Part shown: piece after piece, positions 35,145-44,094 of the stretch
How the letters are laid out: the number at the start of each line of letters is the position of its first letter
Numbering within the stretch: the stretch's first letter is position 1
From: Clostridia bacterium
Lineage (GTDB): Bacteria > Bacillota > Clostridia > Lachnospirales > Lachnospiraceae
Direction of reading: 5' to 3'
DNA: 64,000 bases
Assembly: GCA_910576205.1 (NCBI GenBank)
Contig: CAJTHL010000001.1
Span: 124,001 to 188,000, forward strand
Translations under genes and position numbers: made by a program
Notes under the pieces: model-generated
Told to the model about the DNA's origin: nothing
Databases searched by the model: none
The model's input: the letters and a program-made list of their open reading frames with translations, nothing else

Positions 35145-35795
35145 TCACAAAATAAACGATCTGGCCTTCTCCGCAGCGTCCACGGCGTTTTCCGTGTAGG
35201 CGTCCGCTCCGATAGAATCCGCAAAGGCCTGTGTCACCGGAGCGCCGCCCACCATGATTTTGATCTGCCTCTCCCTGTCCGACTGGCGGATGCTTTTCAC
35301 CACCTGCTGCATCCCTGGCATAGCCGTAGTCAGAAGGGTGGAAATACACACGATAGAGGTCTGGGGATGTTCCCTAAGCGCAGCCAGGAACTGCTTATCC
35401 GACACGTCCACCCCCAGATCAATGACCTCAAACCCGGCGCAGCGAAACATCATGGCCACCAGGTTTTTCCCCATATCGTGGAGATCCCCCTCCACAGTGC
35501 CCAGGATTATGGTGCCAAGCCGCCTCTGGCCCGCCTCCTCCATTTCCGGCTCCAGCACGGCAACGCCCTCCCGCATGGCTCTGGCCGCAGCCAGGATTCC
35601 CGGAATATAAATTTCATTATTTCTGTAGCGCTGGCCTACCAGCCGCATGGCCTCCACCATACCCCGGTTCACGATTTCCTCCGCCAAAAGCCCTTCCGCC
35701 AGCGCCTTTCGCACCAGCTTTTCCGTCTCCTTTGGCTGCCCTCTCTCCACGGACAGGCGGATATCCTCATAGGTTACCCCTGCAGAATCCGGCAT
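35145..35795 (-). CDS. Corrinoid-binding protein (MtbC/MttC-like)
   Basis: A 216-residue cobalamin carrier of methyltransferase systems. The N-terminal helical cap (about 1-85) includes GMVEAMRLVGQRYRNNEIYI. The Rossmann cobalamin domain has the His ligand motif EGDLHDMGKNLV (DxHxxG), then SIVCISTLLTTAM and KIMVGGAPVTQAFADSIGAD (the SxL and GG motifs). Such proteins shuttle a methyl group from a substrate-specific methyltransferase, but none is present here. The start is ATG 35795 with AGGAGGAG upstream. Confidence 0.93.
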   Translation of the reverse strand: MPDSAGVTYEDIRLSVERGQPKETEKLVRKALAEGLLAEEIVNRGMVEAMRLVGQRYRNNEIYIPGILAAARAMREGVAVLEPEMEEAGQRRLGTIILGTVEGDLHDMGKNLVAMMFRCAGFEVIDLGVDVSDKQFLAALREHPQTSIVCISTLLTTAMPGMQQVVKSIRQSDRERQIKIMVGGAPVTQAFADSIGADAYTENAVDAAEKARSFIL

Positions 35796-35836
35796 TTTCC
35801 CGCTCCTCCTACAATCCTTATCACATCCGTATTTCT

Positions 35837-36373
35837 TTACTCCAGCAGATAAAAGCTTGTGTAGGCAATGTGGTCTTTTCCGTAATAATACTCCATATGG
35901 TTGTCCTTGCAGAGCTGAAGCACCAGGATTCCGTAGGACTCCACGGAGGAAAGGGCTTTGTCCGGGAACCTGCACGGAGCGTCCGGGTACGCGCAGGACG
36001 GACACACCGTACAGCCTCCCGCCCCAAGGGCCAGAAGATCCGGGTATTCCTCCCGCAGCACGGCCTGAAACCGCCTGAAATTGTCCATATGACGCTCCTG
36101 GGTCTCTATCATACCCTCGCCGTCCAGCTCATCCTCCAGCTCGCCTACAGTCTGCACCAGGATTCCCCGCCTGTACGCGCCGATACGCTCCCGGCACTCC
36201 TCCAGGGTTCCGCAGGCAGGCGGACACGCCCAGTTGTGCCCGTACATCTTGCAGTTTCCCGACGCGCACATATCGCGCACCTCCTGCTTCAATTCTATGG
36301 TGCTGCAATCCAGCATCCCGATATGGGAAAACCCTGCCTTTAATCCTGCCTCTTTAAGCTTCTCAAAATCCAT
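35837..36373 (-). CDS. DUF2284 cysteine-rich (metal-binding) protein
   Basis: A 178-residue protein with cysteine clusters typical of DUF2284: CASGNCKMYGHNWACPPACG (about 36-55) and GGCTVCPSCAYPDAPCRFPD (about 119-138). These suggest one or two iron-sulfur clusters or another metal. DUF2284 genes often accompany corrinoid methyltransferase systems; the partner here is the corrinoid protein 41 bases downstream. The start ATG 36373 has GGAGG upstream. Confidence 0.87.
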   Translation of the reverse strand: MDFEKLKEAGLKAGFSHIGMLDCSTIELKQEVRDMCASGNCKMYGHNWACPPACGTLEECRERIGAYRRGILVQTVGELEDELDGEGMIETQERHMDNFRRFQAVLREEYPDLLALGAGGCTVCPSCAYPDAPCRFPDKALSSVESYGILVLQLCKDNHMEYYYGKDHIAYTSFYLLE

Positions 36374-36448
36374 AACTTTCCTCCGCCTTTCCCCGTCTAT
36401 GGCAGGCAGCCTTCTTTGGAAAAACCACCCCTTTGCCTGTATTTTAAA

Positions 36449-36457
36449 AGTATAACA
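36449..36457 (-). promoter_or_regulatory. Extended -10 promoter for the DUF2284 operon
   Basis: The minus strand reads TGTTATACT, an extended -10, 76 bases before the DUF2284 start. The -35 region is poor, which fits an activated promoter. It is divergent from the arcC promoter. Confidence 0.35.
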
Positions 36458-36541
36458 GATATTCTGGTAAAAGAAAAGGGGCGGAGCATTGTTTTGTCCT
36501 TCCCTAAAGCATCCCCCAAAGGCCGGGACTCTCCCTTTCTC

Positions 36542-36570
36542 TTGCATTTTGTCCCTCCAGGGCCTATAAT
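36542..36570 (+). promoter_or_regulatory. Promoter of the carbamate kinase gene
   Basis: TTGCAT (36542-36547) and TATAAT (36565-36570) with a 17-base spacer, 35 bases before the start codon at 36606. Confidence 0.65.
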
Positions 36571-36605
36571 GAAAATATTCCAAAAGGAAACCGAGGTATT
36601 TCAGA

Positions 36606-37556
36606 ATGAAAAAGAAAAAGATTGTGGTGGCTCTGGGGCATAAGGCTCTGGGACGGGCGCTGCCGGAACAGATGGCGGCTGTAAAGGAGGCCGCCAAAGC
36701 CATAGCCGACCTGGTGGAGGAGGGATGCCAGGTGGCGGTCTCCCACAGCAACGCCCCCCAGGTGGGAATGATTCACACCGCCTTAAATGAATTTGGAAAA
36801 GCCCACCAGGACTACACCTTCGCCCCCATGTCCGTCTGTTCGGCCATGAGCCAGGGCTATATCGGCTACGACCTGCAAAACGCCATCCGGGAGGAGCTAA
36901 GAAACCGGGGCCGCATGGAAAATGTCTGCACCATTATCACCCAGGTCATTGTAGACCCCTACGACGACGCCTTCTATCAGCCCATGAAGGTGATCGGCCG
37001 CTATATGACGGCCCAGGAGGCCGCCGCCGAGGAGGCCCGGGGCAATTACGTGGTGGAGGAGAAAGGAAAGGGCTTCCGCCGGATTGTCCCCGCCCCCAGG
37101 CCAAAGGATATTGTGGAGATTGAGGCCATACGCGCCCTCTTAGACGCCGGCCAGGTGGTCATTGCCTGCGGGGGAGGCGGTATTCCCGTCCTCCAGCAGA
37201 AAAACCGTCTGAAAGGAGCCAGCGCCGTGATCGAAAAGGATTATACCAGCGGGATAATGGCCGGACTTCTGGATGCGGATATGCTGCTGATTCTCACAGG
37301 CCGGGAAAAGATGTGCATCAACTACGGCACCGACCAGGTGCGGGAGCTGGACCTTGTCACTCCCGGGGAGGTGGCCGGTTACGCCGCCGCAGGCCAGTTT
37401 CCCAGGGCTTCCATTCTGCCCAAAATGGCAGCCGGGGCCTCCTTCGTGTCCGGCCGTCCCGGGAGGGTGGCGGTGATCGCTGAGCTCTCCAGAGCCAGAG
37501 AAGCCCTGTATGAAAAAACCGGAACCGTGATAAAAGAAACAGGGAGCGACGGTTAG
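36606..37556 (+). CDS. arcC: Carbamate kinase
   Basis: A 316-residue amino-acid-kinase-fold enzyme that makes ATP from carbamoyl phosphate in arginine, agmatine or purine-derived catabolism. Motifs are VVALGHKALG, VSHSNAPQVG, FRRIVPAPRPKDIVE, VIACGGGGIPV and VIEKDYTSG. No arginine deiminase or ornithine transcarbamylase gene is adjacent. The neighbouring PucR regulator and corrinoid genes hint at catabolism of a nitrogen compound instead. It is flanked by its own promoter and terminator. Confidence 0.94.
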   Translation: MKKKKIVVALGHKALGRALPEQMAAVKEAAKAIADLVEEGCQVAVSHSNAPQVGMIHTALNEFGKAHQDYTFAPMSVCSAMSQGYIGYDLQNAIREELRNRGRMENVCTIITQVIVDPYDDAFYQPMKVIGRYMTAQEAAAEEARGNYVVEEKGKGFRRIVPAPRPKDIVEIEAIRALLDAGQVVIACGGGGIPVLQQKNRLKGASAVIEKDYTSGIMAGLLDADMLLILTGREKMCINYGTDQVRELDLVTPGEVAGYAAAGQFPRASILPKMAAGASFVSGRPGRVAVIAELSRAREALYEKTGTVIKETGSDG

Positions 37557-37590
37557 GCACGCCATGTGCCTTTCCCGCCGCTCCCCTTTT
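37542..37590 (+). terminator. Terminator of arcC
   Basis: A long hairpin with outer arms GGGAGCGACGG and CCGCCGCTCCC (one mismatch) and inner arms AGGCAC/GTGCCT, followed by CTTTT. It overlaps the arcC stop and separates arcC from the convergent dehydrogenase gene. Confidence 0.75.
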
Positions 37591-37601
37591 AAGGGTCCGC
37601 T

Positions 37602-38567
37602 CTATTTATTCACCACATTTGCAGGCTCGCCCTCCATAAACGCCTTCACATTGTTTACGGTAATATCCATGATTCTCTGGCGCGCCGCCTGGGCAGCCCA
37701 GGAGATATGGGGCGTAATCAAGCAGTTCTTTGCCCTAAGGAGTGGATTATCCCCCTTGATGGGCTCCGTGGACACCACATCCAGCCCCGCCGCGTAGACC
37801 TTCCCGCTGTTCAGGGCGTCTGCCAGATCCTGCTCCACCACCAGCTGGCCTCTGCTGTTGTTGATGAGAATCACGCCGTCCTTCATCTTTGCGATATTCT
37901 CCTTGTTGATAATGCCTTCCGTGGAGGGAAACAGGGGGCAGTGCAGGATAATCACATCCGACCGGGCCAGAAGTGTATCCAGCTCCACATATTCCGCCAC
38001 CTGTCTGCCTGCCTCCGACTCAAAGGCGTCGTAGGCCAGCACATTCATGTTCATGGCGTTGAGAATCTTCGCCGTGGCCTGACCGATTCTTCCCAGGCCG
38101 ATAATACCTGCTGTCTTTCCGTATAACTCGATCATGGGGTAATCCCAGAAGCACCAGTCGGCGTTATTCTCCCAGCGCCCCTCCTTGACCGCCTGGTCAT
38201 GATGGGCAAAGTGGGAACAGATCTCCAGCAGAAGGCCCACAGCGTACTGGCCCACGATCTGGGTGCCGTAGGTGGGAACATTCATCACGGGAATCCCCTT
38301 TTCTTTCGCGTATCCGTAATCAATCACATTATAACCTGTGGCAAGCACAGCAATGGCCTTCATATTGGGACATGCATCTATGGTCTCCCTGCTGATGGGG
38401 GTCTTGTTGGTAATCACCACGTCCGCATCCCCGATTTTCTCCCGGATAACAGGCGATTCCTCATAGGAAACCCGATCATATACCGTCAACTCCCCAAGCT
38501 TCCCAAGCTCCTCCCAGGAAAGATCCCCGGGATTCTCCGTGTAACCGTCCAGAACTACAATCTTCAT
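37602..38567 (-). CDS. D-2-hydroxyacid dehydrogenase (NAD-dependent)
   Basis: A 321-residue enzyme of the D-isomer-specific 2-hydroxyacid dehydrogenase family, close in pattern to hydroxypyruvate/glycerate dehydrogenases. The NAD fold has GIIGLGRIGQATAK (about 147-160). Catalytic residues are Arg in NNSRGQLV, Glu in DVVSTEPI and His in TPHISWAA. It is the last gene of the TRAP/transketolase unit, 25 bases after the YcxB-like gene, so it probably acts on the imported acid or a product of it. Confidence 0.92.
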   Translation of the reverse strand: MKIVVLDGYTENPGDLSWEELGKLGELTVYDRVSYEESPVIREKIGDADVVITNKTPISRETIDACPNMKAIAVLATGYNVIDYGYAKEKGIPVMNVPTYGTQIVGQYAVGLLLEICSHFAHHDQAVKEGRWENNADWCFWDYPMIELYGKTAGIIGLGRIGQATAKILNAMNMNVLAYDAFESEAGRQVAEYVELDTLLARSDVIILHCPLFPSTEGIINKENIAKMKDGVILINNSRGQLVVEQDLADALNSGKVYAAGLDVVSTEPIKGDNPLLRAKNCLITPHISWAAQAARQRIMDITVNNVKAFMEGEPANVVNK

Positions 38568-38591
38568 TTTTTCTCTCTCCTTTATTATCCT

Positions 38592-39140
38592 TTACTTTTT
38601 GCGTGATGTCAGACCAGCCAGCATCCGGATTCTCATTTTATCCCATGCCAGAAGCTTCGCAGGTTTGCTCAGTAAAAATTTTACAAATTCCACCTCGTTT
38701 TCCAGCTGGGAGCGGAACACAAAAACCAGCTCCCCGTTTCTGCTGACCAGAAGGTAAATGTCCGGCCTTTGCACGAATTCCACAATATCCCTGTAGGGAA
38801 TGGAGTCGCGGCTTTTGGAAGTATAATTCTCCGCCAGGATCTCCTCTTTACCGAATCTGCTGGAATAGTGGATCCGGGCGCCGCCGGAAAGCTCCTTAAG
38901 CTTTCTAAGCGTGGCCTCCTTGCAGCTTATCCGGGCCTTTTGCCGGGCTCTGTAGAAAAACAGCGCAATAATCAGCATCAGGGCCGCCGGCAAAAGCTTT
39001 AAAACACATATAAAACCAAAAAACAAGAGTACAAACAGGTTTATGCACACCCGGAATACCATTCTGCTTTGGTACGGTATAAAATAGACCCCAACCTGAG
39101 TGAGCAGCTCCTCATTCACAAAACCGCTGGTCTGATACAT
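38592..39140 (-). CDS. YcxB-like membrane protein
   Basis: A 182-residue protein with two adjacent membrane helices (VCINLFVLLFFGFICVL and AALMLIIALFFYRA, about 31-63) and a cytoplasmic C-terminal part ending PYRDIVEFVQRPDIYLLVSR. This resembles the YcxB-like C-terminal domain (PH-like). Its ATG abuts the dctM stop (TAA ATG), suggesting coupled translation with the TRAP permease. Role unknown. Confidence 0.72.
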   Translation of the reverse strand: MYQTSGFVNEELLTQVGVYFIPYQSRMVFRVCINLFVLLFFGFICVLKLLPAALMLIIALFFYRARQKARISCKEATLRKLKELSGGARIHYSSRFGKEEILAENYTSKSRDSIPYRDIVEFVQRPDIYLLVSRNGELVFVFRSQLENEVEFVKFLLSKPAKLLAWDKMRIRMLAGLTSRKK

Positions 39141-40412
39141 TTAGATGTTAATGCCAAAAATGACCGGAATGTACATGTACAATAGCAGGATGCAGAACTC
39201 CAGGATAAGGTACTTGACAATCTTCTTGGACACGGCTCCAATGGTGGTCTTACAGACGCCGGTGGCCACAAACAGGTTCACCGCCATGGGAGGCGTGATC
39301 ATACCGATGGATGTGTTCACGATGATGATAAGTCCAAGGGCGATGGGACTCACGCCAAGAGCCGTCGCGATGGGCAGCAGAATCGGCGTTACCAGAAGGA
39401 TGATGGACTGTGTCTCAAGGAAGCATCCAAGGAACAGGAGCAGCAGGTTCATGACAAACAGGATCACAAACTTATTGCTGAAGATAGCCATGATGGTTGT
39501 GGAAAGGATGGTGGGAATGTTTTCCGTTGTCATAAACCATCCAAAGGGCGCGGACATGGATACCACGAAGAGCACCACCGCGGAGCTGACGCAGGAATCC
39601 GCGAAGATCCGGTACAGCTTCTTTAAGTCCACCTCCCTGAATACGAAGATGGATATGATCAGAGCGTAGATACACGCCACGGAGGCGGACTCGGTGGGTG
39701 TGAAGATACCAGCGTAGATGCCGCCCAGGATGATGATGGGCATCAAAAGGGCCAGGATAGCCTTCACAAAGCGGTCCACGTATTCCTTTACCGGATATTT
39801 TGTGGCATCCACGGAATCGCACTTCTTATACCAGAACATGTTGGCAATGCACAGGCCGATGATAAGCATGATCCCAGGGATCCAGCCTGCCTTGAACATA
39901 GCGGTAACGGATACGGAGGCCGTGACCGCGTAGGTGACCATGGGGATAGACGGCGGGATCACCACGCCCAGAGTACCGGAAGACGCCGCGACCGCGGCCG
40001 CGTCCTCTCTGGGATATCCCTTTTCTATCATCTTGGGAGCGCAGATGCCGCCGATAGCCGCCACAGTAGCCGGATTGGATCCGGAAATCGCCCCAAAGAA
40101 GCCTGATGCCACCACGCAGATACAGGACAGGCGCCCTGGAAGCCTCTTCAGCAGGAGCTCAAAGAAAGAGATCAGACGGTCAGAGATGCCGCCCTCCGCC
40201 ATAATGTTTCCGGCCAGGATGAAAAACGGCACGGCCATTAGGGTAAAGCTGTCAAGCTGTGTAAACATACGCGTGGGAACGCTTGCCAGATACTGGGCGT
40301 TTCCAGTTATAAACATGGTAAGCCCGGAAGCGACTCCCAGGGAAATGGCAATGGGAACACCCAGAAACAGGCTTAAAAACAAAAGTCCAAATAAGATACC
40401 CGCTAATCCCAT
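39141..40412 (-). CDS. TRAP transporter large permease (DctM)
   Basis: A 423-residue membrane protein with about 12-13 helices that couples solute uptake to a sodium gradient. Typical features are SLFLGVPIAISLGVASGL at the N-terminus, the GAISGSNPATVAAIGGICAP loop, SGTLGVVIPPSIPMVTYA and SIGMITPPMAVNLFVATGV. It follows dctQ by two bases. Substrate specificity lies mainly in the binding protein DctP. Confidence 0.95.
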   Translation of the reverse strand: MGLAGILFGLLFLSLFLGVPIAISLGVASGLTMFITGNAQYLASVPTRMFTQLDSFTLMAVPFFILAGNIMAEGGISDRLISFFELLLKRLPGRLSCICVVASGFFGAISGSNPATVAAIGGICAPKMIEKGYPREDAAAVAASSGTLGVVIPPSIPMVTYAVTASVSVTAMFKAGWIPGIMLIIGLCIANMFWYKKCDSVDATKYPVKEYVDRFVKAILALLMPIIILGGIYAGIFTPTESASVACIYALIISIFVFREVDLKKLYRIFADSCVSSAVVLFVVSMSAPFGWFMTTENIPTILSTTIMAIFSNKFVILFVMNLLLLFLGCFLETQSIILLVTPILLPIATALGVSPIALGLIIIVNTSIGMITPPMAVNLFVATGVCKTTIGAVSKKIVKYLILEFCILLLYMYIPVIFGINI

Positions 40413-40414
40413 AT

Positions 40415-40912
40415 TTACGCTGCCTCCTTTCCTTCTGTTTTCTCAAACGTTTTTTCCGCGGTACGGATAGTATAGAATATCGCCATCAGCAGCACGCCGA
40501 TGGGCACGATCATATATACGGCGCCCAGCGGAAGGCCCATCATGGGGCTGACCTTGCCCTGTTTCAGCATCTTGGCGGACACCATATAGCCCTCATAGAA
40601 GAGGAAGATCCCAAAAGCGTCAACAATGATCGCGTTCACCCAGGCGATCACCTTCAGCACAACCGGCTTCTTTGCGAAGATCAGGGGAAGGATCTCCACC
40701 ACGAAGTGGGAATCTGTCCTGGAAGCCAGCATCAGCCCAAAATACACGATCCCGATCATGCAGTATCTTGCGAACTCCTCGCTCCACGCGATGGAGAACA
40801 GATGGCTGTAACGGCCCACGGTCGCAAGGAATACCACCACCATCATACACACCATCAAGATCACAAGAAGGGCTTCCATGATCCTGGAAAATCCATCAAG
40901 TATTTTTTTCAT
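40415..40912 (-). CDS. TRAP transporter small permease (DctQ)
   Basis: A 165-residue protein with four membrane helices and the family pattern AWSEEFARYCMIGIVYFGLM (about 44-63). It partners DctM and DctP. The start is ATG 40912 with AAAGGG upstream; a GTG at 40927 is the alternative. A terminator-like hairpin lies between it and dctP, so the permease may be made at lower level than the binding protein. Confidence 0.93.
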   Translation of the reverse strand: MKKILDGFSRIMEALLVILMVCMMVVVFLATVGRYSHLFSIAWSEEFARYCMIGIVYFGLMLASRTDSHFVVEILPLIFAKKPVVLKVIAWVNAIIVDAFGIFLFYEGYMVSAKMLKQGKVSPMMGLPLGAVYMIVPIGVLLMAIFYTIRTAEKTFEKTEGKEAA

Positions 40913-40984
40913 AATAAACCCTTTCACTTATCCTGTATACCCTAAAGTATGGTTTTCGAGTTACTTTTTCGTATTTTTTGATCT

Positions 40985-41036
40985 AAAAAACTGGCAGAAG
41001 CAAAAGACTGCTCTGTTCTTCCCTCCTGCCAGTTTT
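40985..41036 (-). terminator. Intra-operon terminator-like hairpin after dctP
   Basis: Minus strand: AAAACTGGCAG pairs with CTGCCAGTTTT around a 28-base loop, and TTTTTTAGAT follows. It sits 40 bases after the dctP stop and 73 bases before dctQ, allowing partial termination. Confidence 0.65.
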
Positions 41037-41075
41037 CAATAAGATCACTAAGTTTTGCCTACGCTCTGACCGGAT

Positions 41076-42185
41076 CTAGTTTCCGGTGATCTCGCGGATC
41101 TTGCCAAGCAGCTCTTCGTCGATGCCAAGGGACGTGTCGCTGTAAACGCTCTGTACTGCCTCAACCCATACGTCCTTATCCACATCCGTAAAGGTAACGC
41201 CCTCTGCCTCCATGGCTTCCCGGGCACTGTTCTTGATATCCTGGGAGATCCTGCGCTCGGCAGTCTTTCCGTCCTCGGCCGCCTTGTCAAAGGCTTCCCT
41301 CTGCTCGTCTGTAAAGCCGTTGTACACATCCTCGCTGATCATCAGCACGCAGGGGCTGTAGAACAGGTCGATCATGGACACATGCTGCTGCACTTCGTAA
41401 ACCTTTGCTGTCAAGATGATGGCAAGGGGGTTTTCCTGGCCGTCAACCGTACCCTGCTGCAGAGCGGAGAAGATCTCGCCCCATGCCATAGCGGTAGGCG
41501 TAGCACCAAGGGCCGTGTAGGTGGCCATATGTACGGCGTTCTCCATGGTACGGATCTTCATGCCGGAAAGATCCTCCGGAGTAGCGATAGCCTTGGAATT
41601 GTTGGTAAGCTCACGGAAGCCGTTCTCCCAGAATCCCACTGCCTTGATGCCTGTGCCCTCAAACTCATCCAGAAGGGCCTGGCCTACCTCGCTGTCAAAT
41701 ACGGCGTAAGCCTGCTCCTCATTCTCAAACAGGTACGGAAGATCCAGCGTGGACCAGTTGGAGGTGGCGGAGGAGAAGGAGGGAATGGGGCCTGTGGAGG
41801 AGAGAACCATGTCCTGGGTCCCCATGGAAACCGCATCCATCATATCGGACTCGCCGCCCAGGGCGTTGTTGGGGTAGATATCCAGAGTCATTTCCCCGCC
41901 CGAATATTCCTCCAGAGCCTTCTGCATCTCTACCAGACCCAGCACATAGTGGCCGTCCGGAGCCGTGGTGGTTCCCACCTTCAGACGGACGGTGGCGGAC
42001 TCGGAACCCAGAAGATTGTCGCTTCCCTCATCCGCGGCCTCCTCGTCCCCGCTTCCGGCCGCCTCAGTTCCGGCGTCGTTACCACTGGTGGCGGGGGCAT
42101 CGTTAGAACTGCCGGATCCACATGCTACAAGATTCATTGCCATTCCTGCCGTAAGCAGAATAGCCGCAATACGCTTCATTTTCAT
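41076..42185 (-). CDS. TRAP transporter solute-binding lipoprotein (DctP)
   Basis: A 369-residue secreted binding protein. A signal peptide ends in the lipobox NLVACGS (Cys about 22), followed by a Ser/Asp/Glu-rich linker. Family segments are LKVGTTTAPDGHYVLGLVEM, PYLFENEEQAYAVFDSEVGQ, GFWENGFRELTNNSKAI, LSGMKIRTMENAVH and VDGQENPLAII. Relatives bind sugar acids, uronates or C4-dicarboxylates. It lies upstream of dctQM and downstream of the dehydrogenase and transketolase genes. Confidence 0.94.
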   Translation of the reverse strand: MKMKRIAAILLTAGMAMNLVACGSGSSNDAPATSGNDAGTEAAGSGDEEAADEGSDNLLGSESATVRLKVGTTTAPDGHYVLGLVEMQKALEEYSGGEMTLDIYPNNALGGESDMMDAVSMGTQDMVLSSTGPIPSFSSATSNWSTLDLPYLFENEEQAYAVFDSEVGQALLDEFEGTGIKAVGFWENGFRELTNNSKAIATPEDLSGMKIRTMENAVHMATYTALGATPTAMAWGEIFSALQQGTVDGQENPLAIILTAKVYEVQQHVSMIDLFYSPCVLMISEDVYNGFTDEQREAFDKAAEDGKTAERRISQDIKNSAREAMEAEGVTFTDVDKDVWVEAVQSVYSDTSLGIDEELLGKIREITGN

Positions 42186-42216
42186 AATAACCTTCCTTTC
42201 TATATTTAAGTTCCGT

Positions 42217-43113
42217 TTAGTTTTTGGGTTTTACATCAAAGCCAAGGTTTTCCATGGCGGTTTCCGGGTGAAGCATGGTGGCGATCACCTTGTGGAGCAT
42301 TTCGTCCTCCCAGATCTTCTTCCAGTCGTCCCGGAGTACCAGATGGTTGCCGATCTCAAGGGCTACCTTGCAGGCGTCTGACACAGGCGGATTGCCGGGC
42401 AGATAGCCCAGGAAGTTTGCCGTCAGGTTAAATACGTGTCCGGTCAGGAAGGAAACGGCCGCCTCACGGCTGATGCCTCTCTTCTCGGCCTCGTTTACGG
42501 TTTCGGCCATGGCGAAGCAGCAGGTAGCGCCCAGGGTCTCCACCAGCGTAGGCTCCAGGAAAGCAATCTGCTCGGAGGTCATAACAAAAGCATTGTCTGC
42601 CCGATACATGCAGCGGGCGGTCTCCTGGGCAAGCTTGAACTTCTCCTCGTCTCCCTGGATACAGCTCATCACGATATCCTGGTGTCCGCCCTCGCCTCCG
42701 AAACGGTCCTGATAGGCCTCCTCTTCCTTCTGCCATTTAAAATAGGACGGATGGCAGGGATGTGCGACGCCAAAGGTGCAGTCGTCCCGCAGGGTCAGCT
42801 CTTTTGCCACGGCTGCCGCCGGATCCAGAATCAGAAACACCGTGCCGGGCTTCAGCATGGGAACATACTGGGCGGACAGCTTTTTAATCAGGGTGTCGGG
42901 CACAGCGAAGATCACAACCTCCGCAAAATCAAGGGCCTCCTCCACGGGAGTAACCTTAAGGCCCCGCTCCTTCTCAATACGCTCCACCGCCGGAGGAAAG
43001 GTCTCCACCAGCTTTACGTCAAATTTATCCGGAAATTTTGTCACCAGATTGTTGGAGGTACGTGTACCCATTTTTCCGCCGGCGCCAATAACTGCTACTT
43101 TAATTTTTTCCAT
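42217..43113 (-). CDS. PGDH-like NAD-binding dehydrogenase (ApnO-like candidate)
   Basis: A 298-residue protein with an N-terminal Rossmann motif VAVIGAGGKMGTRTSNNL and a C-terminal all-helical domain like the putative phosphogluconate dehydrogenase C-domain. VAHPCHPSYF (about 117) and ETLGATCCFAMAETVNEAEK are notable. D-apionate oxidoisomerase (ApnO) has this architecture as I recall it, and split transketolases and TRAP transporters are also known from apiose/apionate loci. That assignment is inference; another sugar-acid dehydrogenase is equally possible. Confidence 0.75.
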   Translation of the reverse strand: MEKIKVAVIGAGGKMGTRTSNNLVTKFPDKFDVKLVETFPPAVERIEKERGLKVTPVEEALDFAEVVIFAVPDTLIKKLSAQYVPMLKPGTVFLILDPAAAVAKELTLRDDCTFGVAHPCHPSYFKWQKEEEAYQDRFGGEGGHQDIVMSCIQGDEEKFKLAQETARCMYRADNAFVMTSEQIAFLEPTLVETLGATCCFAMAETVNEAEKRGISREAAVSFLTGHVFNLTANFLGYLPGNPPVSDACKVALEIGNHLVLRDDWKKIWEDEMLHKVIATMLHPETAMENLGFDVKPKN

Positions 43114-43155
43114 AATGATCTGCCTCTTTTCTTTAAATATTACTTTTCTGGGGAT

Positions 43156-44094
43156 TTACTTTCCCAGAGTTTCCCGAACCGTCTTTGCAATGCCCTCCGG
43201 GGAGAATCCGTACGCGTCCGCAAGCTCTTTTGCAGGCCCGGACTCCGCAAAGTCTGTCAGCGCGATTCTCTTCACCTTAACCGGCTGATTTTCCGATGCC
43301 AGGCGGCTGATATAGGAGCCAAGACCGCCGTTGATGTTGTGATCCTCAACGGTAACCACCTGCTCAGTCTTTGCCATGGCTTCCAGAATCTTAGACGGGT
43401 CTTTTCCATAGAGAATATTGATATCCGCCACCGTCACATTTACACCCTGCTCCTTAAGGACGTCTGCCGCCGCCAGAACCCGGTCCAGCACATAGCCGTT
43501 GGAAAGCAGCAGCGCGTCTGTGCCATACTCTTTCCACACCGTGATACCGTCCCTGCTAAAGGGCGCGTCCTTTGCGTAGACGTCAACCTCACGGCCGCTG
43601 CCGCCGCGGATGTACACAGGCCCTTCTATCGCGGCTGCGTATTTTACCGCCTCATAAAGCTGCTCCGGGTCTGCAGGAGTGAGAACCGTAAAATTAGGAA
43701 TGCTTGTGACAAACGCAAGGTCCTCGTAGAACTGATGGGTGACGCCCTCCCGCTCTCCTCCCAGGATACCGGCGTTTACGCCGATAAATTTCACATTCTG
43801 GTCCGTGTAGCCTACAAATGTACGCATCTGCTCGCCTGCCCGCATGGTAAGGAAGCCGCAATATGTACCCACAAAGGGAAGCATGCCTGCCGACGCAAGC
43901 CCTGCGGCCACATCCACCGCACACTGCTCCGCGATACCGCACTCAATATAGCGCTCCGGATAAGTCTCCCCAAAAGAAACGGCCCGCATAGCCTTGAGTG
44001 AATCCGGGAATACGCCAACAACCTTGTCGTTAACGGCTGCCAGCTCGCTGAGAGCCGCTGCAAACGCTTCTCTTGTACCTTTGAATTCTGCCAT
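43156..44094 (-). CDS. Transketolase, C-terminal subunit
   Basis: A 312-residue subunit holding the pyrimidine-binding and C-terminal domains of a split, thiamine-diphosphate transketolase. Motifs are ERYIECGIAEQCAVDVAAGL, with the Glu that activates ThDP (about 49), GVTHQFYEDLAFVTSIPN and TVEDHNINGGLGSYI. It needs the N-terminal subunit encoded just upstream. The start overlaps that gene's stop as TAATG, with GGAGG upstream. Confidence 0.93.
   Translation of the reverse strand: MAEFKGTREAFAAALSELAAVNDKVVGVFPDSLKAMRAVSFGETYPERYIECGIAEQCAVDVAAGLASAGMLPFVGTYCGFLTMRAGEQMRTFVGYTDQNVKFIGVNAGILGGEREGVTHQFYEDLAFVTSIPNFTVLTPADPEQLYEAVKYAAAIEGPVYIRGGSGREVDVYAKDAPFSRDGITVWKEYGTDALLLSNGYVLDRVLAAADVLKEQGVNVTVADINILYGKDPSKILEAMAKTEQVVTVEDHNINGGLGSYISRLASENQPVKVKRIALTDFAESGPAKELADAYGFSPEGIAKTVRETLGK

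Noticed and set aside
42436..44001. 521-codon plus-strand ORF across the dehydrogenase and transketolase genes
   Set aside because: Spans two conserved minus-strand genes, lacks a ribosome site and shows no domain; a long shadow caused by GC-rich codon structure.
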